A DNA stretch of 61,158 nt from Hyphomicrobiales bacterium (GTDB lineage: Bacteria > Pseudomonadota > Alphaproteobacteria > Rhizobiales > Beijerinckiaceae), in NCBI GenBank assembly GCA_019247605.1, contig JAFBAS010000008.1:1-61158 (forward strand). Direction: 5' to 3'. The notes under the pieces are model-generated. The model was not told where the DNA came from, did no database searches, and saw only the letters and a list, made by a program, of their open reading frames with translations. The translations under genes were made by a program, and so were the position numbers. Positions 34,528-43,983 of this stretch are shown one piece after another. The first letter of the stretch is position 1. Each line of letters begins with the position of its first letter.

Positions 34528-34808
34528 GACGAGGTCGGCATTGGGCGAAAAAACCGCTTTTCATGCTTTCCAGCCGACCACCCGCGAGTTGACAACCTTG
34601 AACTCGGCTTCATTTTTCCGGCAATCCGCGTTTTCTCGGGGTTGGATCGAAAGGACGCTAGCCGATTCGGTCCGAAGCGACTATTTCATATTATCGGTAG
34701 CGCTTACCGGGTCTGGGCCGTCCCTCGGAGCAAGACCCGCGTTCGTCCGAGCTTGGGCGCGCAGCTCCTTCGAGCGGCTGTCTCGAGGTGCAAAGGGTGG
34801 AGGTCTTC

Positions 34809-35462
34809 ATGTTTTCCTTCCGCAAGCGTGTGGCGATGCCCTCTCCGGACGAGGCGCTTCCAGGGCGGACCCAGCCGATCCCGACGGCGCGGCGCCATTT
34901 CGTGAACGGTCGCGATCTCTCCCCGCCTTATCCCAAAGGGACCGAACAGGTGCTTTTCGGCATGGGTTGCTTTTGGGGCGCCGAAAAGGCGTTCTGGAAC
35001 ATCGAAGGCGTTTGGATCACCGCGGTCGGCTATTCGGGCGGCAGCACCCCCCATCCAACCTACGAGGAGGTGTGCACCGGCATGACCGGCCAAAACGAGG
35101 TCGTGCTTGTCGTTTACGACCCCGCGAAGGTCTCGTTCGAGGAGCTTCTGCGGATCTTCTGGGAAGGCCATGACCCGACGCAGGGCATGCGCCAGGGGAA
35201 CGACGTCGGCACGCAATACCGCTCCGCCATCTATGCGACCACGCAACAGCAGATCGATGCCGCCGAAGCCTCGCGCAACGCTTACCAGAAGCAGCTCACG
35301 GCCGCCGGTTACGGCGAAATCACGACCGAGATCGTCAAGGCGGGCCCCTTCTATTTCGCCGAGGACTATCACCAGGAATATCTGGCCAAGAACCCCCACG
35401 GCTATTGCGGTCACGGTGGCACCGGTGTTTCATGCCCCATTGGGACCGGTGTCATGACCTGA
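34809..35462 (+). CDS. msrA: peptide methionine-S-sulfoxide reductase MsrA
   Basis: A 217-residue enzyme with the catalytic [13 protein letters not shown] (Cys54) and the conserved [30 protein letters not shown] and [13 protein letters not shown] blocks. The C terminus ([12 protein letters not shown]) supplies recycling cysteines. It reduces methionine-S-sulfoxide in proteins. ATG 34809 is supported by GGAGG at 34799-34803; a start 21 nt upstream lacks a site. Confidence 0.95.
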   Translation: MFSFRKRVAMPSPDEALPGRTQPIPTARRHFVNGRDLSPPYPKGTEQVLFGMGCFWGAEKAFWNIEGVWITAVGYSGGSTPHPTYEEVCTGMTGQNEVVLVVYDPAKVSFEELLRIFWEGHDPTQGMRQGNDVGTQYRSAIYATTQQQIDAAEASRNAYQKQLTAAGYGEITTEIVKAGPFYFAEDYHQEYLAKNPHGYCGHGGTGVSCPIGTGVMT

Positions 35463-35536
35463 CCGGTTCCGCCTTCCGCTCAGCCCTCATTCAGGCCGCT
35501 TTGTTCGAGTTCGGCCGTCATCCCACACGATCCCCC

Positions 35537-36115
35537 ATGCTCATACGCGCGACTGAACGCCTGCTTTTCGCGAGCCGCTGGCTACTTGTTCCCTTCCTGA
35601 TCGGCCTGGTCGCGGGGCTCGTCCTTCTGCTCCTGCGTTTCGTCAAGGCCGTGTGGGAGCTGACGCAGTTCTTTTGGCTCGGCTCTGACAAGGATCTCCT
35701 GACGGGACTTCTGTCACTCGTCGAGCTTGCCTTGTTCGCCGCCCTGATCGTCATCGTGATCTTGTCGTGCTACGAGAACTTCGTCTCGCGCATCTCGAAC
35801 GATGAGCGGCTCAATTGGCCCGAATGGATGGGGCACCTCGACTTCGCCCAGCTCAAGCGCAAGCTCATCGCCACCATCTCGACAATCGCATCCGTCCAAA
35901 TCCTGAAAGAGATCGAATCGATCGACGACCTCACCAATCGTTATCTCGGTTGGCTGATCGGCATGCAGCTCGTTTTCGTGGCGACGGCCGTACTTTTGGC
36001 GCTTTCCGACCGGATCGCATTCGGTGTCAGCGAGCGGGGTTCAAGCGGGCTGCAACCTGCCCGTGACGGCGCTCAACGCGACGTAGAGCCGCGGCGGGTC
36101 TCGCTTCGGCCTTAG
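35537..36115 (+). CDS. UPF0114 (YqhA) family membrane protein
   Basis: A 192-residue protein with about three to four membrane segments. FASRWLLVPFLIGLVAGLVL near the N terminus, LILSCYENFVSRI-like (VILSCYENFVSRISND) and FAQLKRKLIATISTIASVQILK are family hallmarks. Function is unknown. ATG 35537 is preferred because upstream in-frame sequence lacks family similarity. Its stop codon overlaps the stop of the convergent acetyltransferase gene. Confidence 0.9.
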   Translation: MLIRATERLLFASRWLLVPFLIGLVAGLVLLLLRFVKAVWELTQFFWLGSDKDLLTGLLSLVELALFAALIVIVILSCYENFVSRISNDERLNWPEWMGHLDFAQLKRKLIATISTIASVQILKEIESIDDLTNRYLGWLIGMQLVFVATAVLLALSDRIAFGVSERGSSGLQPARDGAQRDVEPRRVSLRP

Positions 36116-36609
36116 GCCGGCAGGACCGCTCCCGAAACCCCTTCGAAAGCGCCTTGCGTCAATTCAAGCCATAAGAGCCTTTCCGGATCGACCGGTCCTG
36201 GAAGCTCGAGCCGGCCTTTGGGCACCTTTGAAAAGCCGGAACGACGATAGAACGGCTCATCTCCGATGAGGATGACCCGCCGATCGCGCTTCTCGCGCGC
36301 CGCATCGAGTGCCGCCGCGATCAATTCGAAGCCGATGCCCCTGCTCATAAAGGCCGGCTCGACTGCGATGGGGCCGAGAACGAGGCCGGCCTCGCCGCCG
36401 AGCGTGATCGGCGAGAGACGGATCGAGCCGACAAGATAAGTTCCGACATGCGCCGTGAAGCACAGATCCGGCCGCGCGCTTGCACCCTCGCGCAAGCGAA
36501 AGGCCGTGCGCGCGAAGCGCCCAGGGCCGAAGGCCCGCTCGTGAAGACGCTCGATCGCTTGTGCGTCCGATGGGTCTTCGCGACGAATGAGCAAAGGCAA
36601 AGTGGTCAT
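36112..36609 (-). CDS. GNAT family N-acetyltransferase
   Basis: A 165-residue protein. The acetyl-CoA-binding block reads GPIAVEPAFMSRGIGFELIAAAL, in the form typical of YhbS-like GNATs, and a C-terminal FYRRSGF motif follows. The substrate is unknown. Start ATG 36609. The last base of its stop overlaps the stop of the UPF0114 gene in a TTAG junction. Confidence 0.88.
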   Translation of the reverse strand: MTTLPLLIRREDPSDAQAIERLHERAFGPGRFARTAFRLREGASARPDLCFTAHVGTYLVGSIRLSPITLGGEAGLVLGPIAVEPAFMSRGIGFELIAAALDAAREKRDRRVILIGDEPFYRRSGFSKVPKGRLELPGPVDPERLLWLELTQGAFEGVSGAVLPA

Positions 36610-37027
36610 GAGATGAGCATCGAGGCAGGATGGGCGCGGGCGTCACAGCCGGCGGTTCTTTAAGCGAGACTCGGGCGAGAGGCAAAATTGAGGAAGCGCC
36701 TCGATCCTTCCCCTTCTTTTGCCATGAAAGCATGCCCATATCCTCAGCTTGCGCAGGCGCGACAGGTGATTTCGATGCTGGCCTTTTTCATCTCTGTTTT
36801 CAGCGGGCGGGCCTATCATTGGCGGCCCGACCTCGATGTCAGCGATCCCTTCGTGCTTTCCACGCTTTTCGCGGATGGCGCCCATTAGAGTTCGTTGGTC
36901 ACAAGACTGAGTGGCTGAGAGAGGAGGCGCAAAGACTTTCCGTCCCCGGACCTCGTGTCCGCCCTCGTTGCGCACACGTCTTGCAAGCCTTTTTTCTTTA
37001 GATTAATTCTAAAGAAAAAGGAGCCTC
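36610..37027. other. promoter gap upstream of mbfA
   Basis: No convincing gene in these 418 bp. The right end holds the iron control element (36996-37014) and the AAGGAG ribosome-binding site directly before mbfA. Short open frames here have no recognised features. Confidence 0.5.
36996..37014 (+). promoter_or_regulatory. Irr-type iron control element (ICE) upstream of mbfA
   Basis: CTTTAGATTAATTCTAAAG is an inverted repeat with 7-bp arms CTTTAGA/TCTAAAG and a 5-bp spacer. It is close to the ICE recognised by the heme-responsive regulator Irr in rhizobia (TTTAGAA-NNN-TTCTAAA as I recall it), differing at one arm position. It lies 14 bp before the mbfA start codon, where Irr would block transcription under iron limitation. 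Confidence 0.75.
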
Positions 37028-37999
37028 ATGAAATACCTTTCCGAGCTGACCGAATCCGAAGTCCTTGCCTTGGCGATCGCCAATGAGGAAGAGGATTCGC
37101 GCATCTATCAGACCTTCGCCGAGAAGATACGAAAGACCTATCCCGATTCCGCTCGCGTCTTCGATGAAATGGCCGAGGAGGAGCGCTCGCACCGCTCGAC
37201 GCTTTACGACGCGTTCCGCCAGCGGTTCGGCGAGCATCTGCCCCCCATCCGGCGCGAGGACGTCCGCGGCTTCATGAAGCGGCGCAGCATCTGGCTCATC
37301 GAAAATCTCGGGCTCGATCGCATGCGAAAGGAAGCCGAGATGATGGAGCTGCAGGCCGCGAATTTCTACGACAAGGCGGCTGCCCAGACGCAGGATCTCG
37401 GTGTGCGCGAACTCTTCGTGCATCTTGCGGAAGTCGAGCGCGGCCACGGGCATCGCGCCGCCGAAAGCGAGGACCGTAACCTCACCTTGCCGGCGCGCCA
37501 GCGCGAGGACGAGGCCAGCCGGCGCGTCTTCATCCTGCAATACGTGCAGCCCGGACTCGTCGGCCTCATGGACGGCTCGGTCTCGACACTTGCCCCGCTT
37601 TTCGCCGCCGCTTTCGCGACGCGGGAGAACTGGCCGACGTTCCTGGTCGGGCTCGCCGCCGCGATCGGCGCGGGCATCAGCATGGGGTTTGCAGAAGCCT
37701 TGTCGGATGACGGCAAGCTCTCCGGCCGTGGCTCGCCGCTCATCCGTGGCATCGTCTGCGGGCTCATGACCACGATCGGCGGCATCTTCCACACCGTCCC
37801 TTACCTCGTGCCGCAAACCGTCCCGAATGCCTTCACCATCGCGACGAGCATCGCCGCCGTGATCGTGGTCATCGAGCTTTCGATCATCTCCTGGGTGCGC
37901 GCGCGCTACATGGACACCCCGCTCTTGCGGGCCGCCTTCCAGGTTGTCATCGGCGGGATCCTGGTGTTCCTTGCCGGCATCCTCATCGGCAGCGCCTAG
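37028..37999 (+). CDS. mbfA: membrane-bound ferritin A (MbfA), iron exporter
   Basis: A 323-residue fusion of an N-terminal ferritin-like/rubrerythrin diiron domain and a C-terminal VIT1-type transporter. Diiron ligands are visible in NEEEDSRIYQ, EERSHRSTLY, EAEMMELQAANFYD and EVERGHGH. The C-terminal part begins YVQPGLVGLMDGSVSTLAP, the VIT family signature, and has about five membrane segments. In Bradyrhizobium and Agrobacterium MbfA exports iron and gives resistance to high iron and peroxide, and is repressed by Irr at low iron. The ICE upstream is consistent with that. Ribosome-binding site AAGGAG precedes ATG 37028. Confidence 0.95.
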   Translation: MKYLSELTESEVLALAIANEEEDSRIYQTFAEKIRKTYPDSARVFDEMAEEERSHRSTLYDAFRQRFGEHLPPIRREDVRGFMKRRSIWLIENLGLDRMRKEAEMMELQAANFYDKAAAQTQDLGVRELFVHLAEVERGHGHRAAESEDRNLTLPARQREDEASRRVFILQYVQPGLVGLMDGSVSTLAPLFAAAFATRENWPTFLVGLAAAIGAGISMGFAEALSDDGKLSGRGSPLIRGIVCGLMTTIGGIFHTVPYLVPQTVPNAFTIATSIAAVIVVIELSIISWVRARYMDTPLLRAAFQVVIGGILVFLAGILIGSA

Positions 38000-38213
38000 A
38001 CTGGACCGCGCCATGGAGCACGAGGGCGCGCCCAATGATGTTCACGCCCTCACTCTTGTCCGTGCGTCGAGGCCTGTGAGGACGTAGGCGTCCGCAGTCG
38101 CCAACCTTCATTCCCGGCAAAAGCCGAGGGCCGCGTGGCCAAGCGCGCCGGAACGCACCGAGTCGACTGGCGTTGTCGACGCGCAGCGTCTCTGCAGCGT
38201 CTCGAGGTCGCAC

Positions 38214-40187
38214 ATGTCAGTACTCAATTACCTGCTCGGGCGCCGGCTTGCGAACGAGGAATATAGCGAGCGGAAAATCAGCGCCTTCGAAGGTGTCCCA
38301 GCGATGGGATTGGATGGGATCGGCTCCTCATCCTACGGGCCGGAGGCCGCATTGAGCGTGCTGGCACCGCTGGGCGCGGCTGGTCTCGCCTATATCGGCG
38401 TCGTCATGCTTCCGATCCTGCTGTTGCTGGTGATCCTTTACGTTTCATATCGCCAGACGATCCGTGCCTATCCGAGCAACGGCGGGGCCTACGTCGTCTC
38501 CAAAATCAACCTCGGCACGAATGCCAGCCTGCTCGCGGCGTCGGCGCTCATGATCGACTATGTGTTGAACGTGGCGGTCGGCATCTCCGCGGGCGTAGGC
38601 GCACTCACCTCCGCGGTGCCCGCGCTTCAGTCCTATACTCTGGGCCTGTGCCTCTTGATCCTGTTGCTGATCACGATCATGAACCTGCGCGGCACGGTCG
38701 ACGCGGGGCGGGCCTGGGCTTTACCCACCTATTTGTTCGTCGCGAGCTTTCTCGCAATCGTCGCGCTCGGCCTCTACAAGACGCTGACCGCGGGCGGGCA
38801 TCCTCTACCGGTAGTGGCACCCCCGTCGGCGGCCCCGGCCACTGAAGCGGTGACGCTCTGGCTTATTCTGCGTTCGTTCGCGGCAGGCTGTACGGCGATG
38901 ACCGGCGTGGAGGCGGTGAGCAACGGCGTCAGCGCTTTCCGCGAGCCCGTGTTGCCGCGCGCCTACCGGACCCTGGGCGCGATCTGCGCCATCCTCGGCA
39001 TTTTGCTGGCCGGCATCAGCTATCTGGTGCGCGGCTACAACATCAATGCCATGGATCAAACTCAGGAAGGATATCAGAGCATTTTGTCCCAGCTCGCCGG
39101 TGCCGTGGTCGGGAACGGGGTCTTCTATTACGTTGCGATCGGCAGCGCGCTCGCCATCCTGTGCCTCTCGGCCAATACCAGCTTCGTCGATTTTCCGCGG
39201 GTGTGCCGTCTGGTCGCGGAGGACGATTTCTTGCCTCGGCCCTTGGCGGCTGTCGGGCGCCGGCTGGTGTTTTCGGTCGGCATTCTCTATCTCGCCGTCG
39301 CCGCGGGCCTGCTGCTGATCGCGTTCGGCGGCATCACCGACCGGCTGATCCCGCTATTTGCGATCGGCGCCTTCCTCACATTCACCTTGTCGCAGCTCGG
39401 AATGGTGTTTCACTGGCGCGGCGAGCTCGGGCACGCGACCAGCGGGAGCGTGCGCCACGGCCAACGGCTCAGCCTCCTCATCAACTTGGTGGGCGCTTCG
39501 GTCACAGGGGTGGCGCTCGTCATCATCGTGGTGGCGAAATTCATGGAAGGCGCGTGGATCACCGTGCTCGTCATTCCGTGCGTTATCCTGCTCTTGAAGA
39601 CCATCAACAAATACTACGTCGAGCTCGATACGAGGCTGCGGGCGGAGGAACCCCTCCACCTCATGCACATGGATCCGCCGATCGTCCTTGTCGTAACCGA
39701 GAGGTGGGATCGGTTGACGGATCGCGGATTGCAGTTCGCCATGGGGCTATCGCCCGATGTGGCGGTCGTGAATTTTACCAACCTGCAAGGCCCCGACACC
39801 CGCGAGGAGCATCGGGCCTTGCGCAGCCAGTGGTCCGACAACGTCGAGCAGCCCGCGAGAGCGGCCGGCCTGAAGCCGCCGCAACTCATGCTGCTGCAAG
39901 CGCGCTACCGCCGCATCACGGGGCCGTTGCTGCAGCTCATCGCACAGATCGAGAAAGACAACCGCGACCGTTTGATCGCCGTGCTGCTTCCCCAGGTGGT
40001 GAAGGAACATTGGTGGCAGTACCTGCTGCACAATCACCGCTCCTATCGGGTGCGCCGCGCCCTGCTGCGCTATGGGGGTTCGCGCCTGGTGCTGCTCACC
40101 GTGCCCGGCTATCTCGAGGAGCCTCGCATCGAGGAAGGGCTGGAAGAGGAGGAGGTCGCCGACACGACACGCGAGAAGGTGGGCTAG
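38214..40187 (+). CDS. KimA-like APC-family potassium importer
   Basis: A 657-residue APC-superfamily transporter with about 12 membrane segments and a C-terminal cytoplasmic domain (about 450-657). The N-terminal GLDGIGSSSYGPEAALSVL, SYRQTIRAYPSNGGAYVVSK, SALMIDYVLNVAVGISAG and TGVEAVSNGVSAFREP match the B. subtilis KimA K+/H+ symporter pattern (SSDALSSVAYG..., YPQGGGAYIVSK). KimA is a high-affinity potassium importer, in Firmicutes inhibited by c-di-AMP. Whether this homologue moves K+ or an amino acid is inference; no c-di-AMP synthase is in the window. Confidence 0.82.
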   Translation: MSVLNYLLGRRLANEEYSERKISAFEGVPAMGLDGIGSSSYGPEAALSVLAPLGAAGLAYIGVVMLPILLLLVILYVSYRQTIRAYPSNGGAYVVSKINLGTNASLLAASALMIDYVLNVAVGISAGVGALTSAVPALQSYTLGLCLLILLLITIMNLRGTVDAGRAWALPTYLFVASFLAIVALGLYKTLTAGGHPLPVVAPPSAAPATEAVTLWLILRSFAAGCTAMTGVEAVSNGVSAFREPVLPRAYRTLGAICAILGILLAGISYLVRGYNINAMDQTQEGYQSILSQLAGAVVGNGVFYYVAIGSALAILCLSANTSFVDFPRVCRLVAEDDFLPRPLAAVGRRLVFSVGILYLAVAAGLLLIAFGGITDRLIPLFAIGAFLTFTLSQLGMVFHWRGELGHATSGSVRHGQRLSLLINLVGASVTGVALVIIVVAKFMEGAWITVLVIPCVILLLKTINKYYVELDTRLRAEEPLHLMHMDPPIVLVVTERWDRLTDRGLQFAMGLSPDVAVVNFTNLQGPDTREEHRALRSQWSDNVEQPARAAGLKPPQLMLLQARYRRITGPLLQLIAQIEKDNRDRLIAVLLPQVVKEHWWQYLLHNHRSYRVRRALLRYGGSRLVLLTVPGYLEEPRIEEGLEEEEVADTTREKVG

Positions 40188-40351
40188 CCTCCGCCCCTGT
40201 CAGGCGGCCCGCGGCGCTCGACATGGCTCGAGCGCGGAAACCCGAATGTTGCAGACAAAACTTCAGGGCTGGGGTACAGAAATGGCCCTCCTTCTCGAAA
40301 AGACGGTTGCATTTTTTCGGACCACGCTCGCGCCCGCAGAGGAAACTGTCC

Positions 40352-40771
40352 ATGGCCTATTGGCTGGTGAAATCCGAGCCTGACGCGTGGTCGTTCGACC
40401 AGCAGGTTGCGAAGGGCCATAAGGGCGAGCCTTGGACCGGCGTGCGCAATTTCACGGCGAAGCAGAATCTCAAGCTCATGAAGAAAGGCGAGCACGCCTT
40501 TTTCTATCACTCGAACGTCGGCAAGGAGATCGTCGGCATCGTCGAGGTGATCCGCGAAGCCTATCCCGATCCCACCGATGAAAGTGGCAGGTTTTCCGCC
40601 GTGGACGTGAAGGCGGTCAAGTGCGTGCCCAATCCCGTGACGCTCACCGCCATAAAGGCGGACCCTCGGCTTTCCGACATGGCGCTCGTCAAATATTCGC
40701 GCCTCTCCGTGCAGCCGGTTACGGATCGCGAATGGCGCCTTATTTGCGAGATGGGCGGTGTGACGAACTGA
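40352..40771 (+). CDS. EVE domain-containing protein
   Basis: A 139-residue single-domain protein of the EVE/PUA-like fold. MAYWLVKSEPDAWSFDQ, WTGVRNFTAKQNLKLMKKGEHAFFYHS and VGIVEVIREAYPDPTD are hallmarks. EVE domains bind modified bases in nucleic acids and resemble YTH readers; stand-alone bacterial members are often near housekeeping genes and have no proven role. The start is ATG 40352. A longer open frame reaching back through the transporter gene is only its shadow. Confidence 0.93.
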   Translation: MAYWLVKSEPDAWSFDQQVAKGHKGEPWTGVRNFTAKQNLKLMKKGEHAFFYHSNVGKEIVGIVEVIREAYPDPTDESGRFSAVDVKAVKCVPNPVTLTAIKADPRLSDMALVKYSRLSVQPVTDREWRLICEMGGVTN

Positions 40772-41172
40772 GAGGCCGGGGGCAGCGTCTCTCGGGCGCA
40801 ATCCATCCAGGCCCGACCCAAGGGCAAGCGTGGACGCAGCATAAGTTGGGATTCTAATCCAGAGGGGGCACGGCGCATCCGTTGTCTGGGATTGGAATGA
40901 TAGAATCGCCACCAAACCCAAGGTGGCGTGAAGCTCGGGCGAGCCCCGATGTCGCCAAGCCTGGACGGTTCACACCTCGTACCCGCTCGACAGCCGCCGC
41001 CGCGCTCGCTAGAGCAGGATCGTCCAGACGGGCGCTGCGAAGCACGACGCCATCTCCCGCCGGGCGGCGTGCTGTTGACCGAGAGCTTCAAACGCATGAC
41101 TTTTCCGTTCGGCCGCGGCGCCGTGCCGAGGCTCAAATCCTGAGGCATGCCGATGCGTGAAGGAACGAGGTG
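40772..41172. other. non-coding gap with a hairpin and scattered repeat-like words
   Basis: No credible gene. A perfect 7-bp stem CGCCACC/GGTGGCG with an 8-nt loop lies at 40907-40928, and GGATTCTAATCC (40849-40860 area) is a small inverted repeat. Words such as TAGAGCAGGAT (41010-41020) resemble the ends of intergenic repeats common in rhizobial genomes but are too short to call. Confidence 0.4.
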
Positions 41173-41718
41173 ATGAATTTGACGGTCACCGACGATCTGA
41201 TGGCGACGATCCGCACCATCCCGAACTACCCCAAACCCGGGATCATGTTTCGCGACATCACGACGCTTCTCGGCAACGCGCGTGCGTTCCGTCGCGCGGT
41301 GGACGAGTTGGTGCATCCATTCGCCGGCGCGAAGATCGACAAGGTCGCAGGCATCGAGGCGCGCGGCTTCATCCTCGGCGGCGCGGTTGCGCACCAGCTT
41401 TCGGCGGGCTTCGTGCCGATCCGCAAGAAGGGCAAGCTGCCCCATGACACGGTGCGCGTCGCCTACTCGCTGGAATATGGCCTGGATGAGATGGAGATCC
41501 ACCGCGATGGCGTCTCGCCCGGCGAGAAGGTGATGCTCGTCGACGATCTCATCGCCACCGGCGGCACGGCCGAAGGGGCCGTCAAGCTCTTGAAGCAAAT
41601 CGGCGCGGACGTCGTCGGTTCCTGCTTCATCATCGACTTGCCCGAGCTTGGCGGCGCCCAGAAAATCAGGAAGCTCGGTGTCCCGGTGCGCACGCTCATG
41701 GAATTCGCCGGGCATTGA
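41173..41718 (+). CDS. apt: adenine phosphoribosyltransferase
   Basis: A 181-residue type I phosphoribosyltransferase. [21 protein letters not shown] at the N terminus, [27 protein letters not shown] and the PRPP loop [18 protein letters not shown] are diagnostic. It salvages adenine with PRPP to AMP. ATG 41173 is chosen; a GTG directly before it is also open. AGGA lies 8 nt upstream. Confidence 0.96.
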   Translation: MNLTVTDDLMATIRTIPNYPKPGIMFRDITTLLGNARAFRRAVDELVHPFAGAKIDKVAGIEARGFILGGAVAHQLSAGFVPIRKKGKLPHDTVRVAYSLEYGLDEMEIHRDGVSPGEKVMLVDDLIATGGTAEGAVKLLKQIGADVVGSCFIIDLPELGGAQKIRKLGVPVRTLMEFAGH

Positions 41719-41779
41719 GGAAGAGCGAATGGCGCATAGCGAGTAGCGAATAGCATTCGCCCTCACTCCATCCTACTCG

Positions 41780-42535
41780 CTACTTAATTTGAGTGAGGAA
41801 ACCGGCAAGATCATCCGTGCGATGATCGATGAACCGGGCCGACCCGCCCTCGCCCTCCCAGGCCTCTCGCGTCTCGTGTTCGGCACGAGGCGCGACGAGT
41901 ACGGTCGTCATCCCGAGCCGATGCGGCACTTCGAGATTTCGCGGGATGTCCTCGAACATCGCGGCCTTTGCCGGTTCGATGCTGAACTGCCCGAGGAAGC
42001 GCAAATAGGTTCGTTCATCCGGCTTGGGAATGAAATCGCCCGCCGCAATGTCGAACACGCCATCGAAGAGGTGGTCGATCTTGAGATGCGCGGTGGTCTT
42101 CATCGCATGCCCATGCGAGCCCGAAGTGAGGACGAAGCGCCGACCCGGGAGCGCGGCAATAGCGATTGCGAGCGCTTCATCAGCCGCGAGCGTCGAGCGG
42201 TCGATGTCATGGGCAAAGTCGAGAAAGATCGCGGGGTCGAGATCATGCTCGATCATGAGGCCGCGCAGCGTCGTCCCATAGCGCTGGTAATAATATTTCT
42301 GAAGTGCGCGCGCGGACATCCCGTCGATGCCGAAAAGACCCGCCACGAAAGCCGTGATGCGTTGATCGATCTGCGGCCAGAGCGGGCTTCCGGCGGGATA
42401 GAGCGTGTTGTCGAGGTCGAATATCCAGCTCTCGACATGAGCAAAGCCACGCGGACGAGGCTCGCCGCTTGCCGCTTCCGCGACCGAGGTGGTCCCCCCG
42501 CCCGAAGGCATGGCCGGCGCTCGGGTGTCGTTCAC
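41780..42535 (-). CDS. HAD-family pyrimidine 5'-nucleotidase-like phosphatase
   Basis: A 251-residue HAD hydrolase. The nucleophile motif is WIFDLDNTLYP (Asp40, Asp42), motif II is VLTSGS, and the Lys and acidic motifs lie in GDFIPKPDERTY and AMFEDIPRNLEVP. It resembles yeast Sdt1/Phm8-type pyrimidine nucleotidases (Pyr-5-nucleotidase subfamily). The first ~30 residues are low-complexity and precede the domain. Substrate not provable from sequence. Confidence 0.9.
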   Translation of the reverse strand: MNDTRAPAMPSGGGTTSVAEAASGEPRPRGFAHVESWIFDLDNTLYPAGSPLWPQIDQRITAFVAGLFGIDGMSARALQKYYYQRYGTTLRGLMIEHDLDPAIFLDFAHDIDRSTLAADEALAIAIAALPGRRFVLTSGSHGHAMKTTAHLKIDHLFDGVFDIAAGDFIPKPDERTYLRFLGQFSIEPAKAAMFEDIPRNLEVPHRLGMTTVLVAPRAEHETREAWEGEGGSARFIDHRTDDLAGFLTQIK

Positions 42536-42633
42536 GAAGCCTCCTTAATGCAAGGCGCTGGCGGGATTTCCCTGGCCACAGCTTCAGCAGCCATGAGCGC
42601 TGCCATATAAGGCGGCCGCCAATCTTTGTCGCC

Positions 42634-43506
42634 TCAGCCTCGGCTTGCGATCAAAACACCCCCGATGGCGAGCACAAGGCCAATGATCTGGACGGGACTG
42701 AGCGTCTCGCCGAACATCAGGTAGGCCAACAGCGAGGAGATCGCGGGCACGAGAAAGAAAAGCGACGACACCGCCGCGACGGCGCCCTTGCGGATCATGT
42801 GGAGCAGCATCAGGATCGCGATGATCGACATGCCGAAGATCGACCAGGCAAGGCCGAAGACGACCTGCGGGACCGGGTCGAGCCTGCCGTGCTCGAGCAC
42901 GAGCGCGAAGGGCAGGAGCACGAGACAGGCGCCCGCATATTGCAAGGCGGTTCCGGCGCGGGCATCGAGCTCGCCGCCGAATCGTTTCTGGAAAAGCGTG
43001 CCGAAGGTGAGGCTCACCATGCCGAGCCCGCAAATCATCGCCGGCACGGGCGGGATCGCCCCCTCTCCTGCAAGGCCGAGCTTGGGCGAGATCACGAGCA
43101 GCGCTCCGAGCGCCGCGGCCGCGATGCCGCACCAGCGTTTCAAACTCACCGTCTCGCCGAGGAAGGGCCGCGCCAAAGCCGCGGTAAGGATCGGCTGCAG
43201 GCTCGCGATCAACGCGGAAACGCCCGCTGGCAAGCCTCGGCTCACCGACCAGAACACGGCGCCGAGATAGGTGCCGTGGATGAGCACCCCCGCCACCATC
43301 GGCGTCGCGAGCCTGAGGCCCTGGCGTGGAAAGCGCACGCGCGCGAAGCCGGCAACCAGAGCGAGAACTACGCCCGCAATGGCGAAGCGCCAGATCAGGA
43401 AGGTGAAAGGCTCGCTGTATCCGGAGACAAGGCGCGCCGTGACGAACCCGGTCGACCAAAGAAATACGAAGGCCGGCGGTATCAAGCGTTCGGCGGAGAT
43501 TGCCAT
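42634..43506 (-). CDS. DMT superfamily transporter, EamA family
   Basis: A 290-residue membrane protein with ten predicted segments in two EamA repeats. The N-terminal half includes PPAFVFLWSTGFVTARLVSGY and LIHGTYLGAVFWSVSRGLP; the second repeat ends LAYLMFGETLSPVQIIGLVLAIGGVLIASRG. The family exports or imports small metabolites; the substrate is not predictable. Confidence 0.9.
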   Translation of the reverse strand: MAISAERLIPPAFVFLWSTGFVTARLVSGYSEPFTFLIWRFAIAGVVLALVAGFARVRFPRQGLRLATPMVAGVLIHGTYLGAVFWSVSRGLPAGVSALIASLQPILTAALARPFLGETVSLKRWCGIAAAALGALLVISPKLGLAGEGAIPPVPAMICGLGMVSLTFGTLFQKRFGGELDARAGTALQYAGACLVLLPFALVLEHGRLDPVPQVVFGLAWSIFGMSIIAILMLLHMIRKGAVAAVSSLFFLVPAISSLLAYLMFGETLSPVQIIGLVLAIGGVLIASRG

Positions 43507-43983
43507 GAAATTCGGGACCCTCAGGTTCGCGGCCGGTACCGGGCCTCACGGGAATCGCAGCCTGGAATCGATCGTGATGCGACGCGCGCCAATCGCCCGC
43601 TTAGACGGACAAAGGCAAGCGCCGTCGCGCATGACTGCCGAGCAGTCCCAGGCCTCAAAGCGGCGAGCCGGGTGGAAAAAGGTCAATGAAGTCAGAGACA
43701 AAGCGACCCGCAAGGGCGAACCATTGCGGGTCAAAGTGGTCATCATCCGGCGACCTGGAGGGGGGATGGTCACCGGGGGATGCGGTGGAGATACGCCATT
43801 TGACATCGGTTTGTTTCGGCTTCGCCCTGGCAATTTCGGGCCTCTGCTATGCAACCTAATCGACGAGAGTGCCCGCCGGCGCTCCGCTTGACAGGGATGG
43901 GTTCGTCCCCTCTCTCGGAAGAAAGCTCGTAATGCGGCCTGGTTTGGGCCCAGCCGCGAGCGCGAACCGTTCCCGAGGACCGC
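43507..43983. other. divergent intergenic region with a structured repeat
   Basis: No convincing gene in 477 bp between eamA and the SDR gene. It holds hairpin repeat copy 2 (43705-43732). A GAGGA ribosome-binding site precedes the ATG at 43984. Confidence 0.45.
43705..43732. repeat. hairpin repeat copy 2 with conserved GGGCGAACC loop
   Basis: GACCCGCAA and TTGCGGGTC form a perfect 9-bp stem around the loop GGGCGAACCA. Copy 1 (20827-20856) has the same loop word, the same inner CGCAA/TTGCG pairs, and a different but still fully paired outer stem. Here it lies between divergent genes, so a simple terminator role is unlikely. Confidence 0.65.

Noticed and set aside
33974-34564. In-frame extension upstream of pgeF suggesting a fusion protein
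   Set aside because: The extra residues are the shadow of the phosphatidyltransferase gene in another frame.
39161-40351. In-frame extension of the EVE gene back into the transporter gene
   Set aside because: The extension is a shifted-frame shadow of the KimA-like gene; EVE homology starts at 40352.
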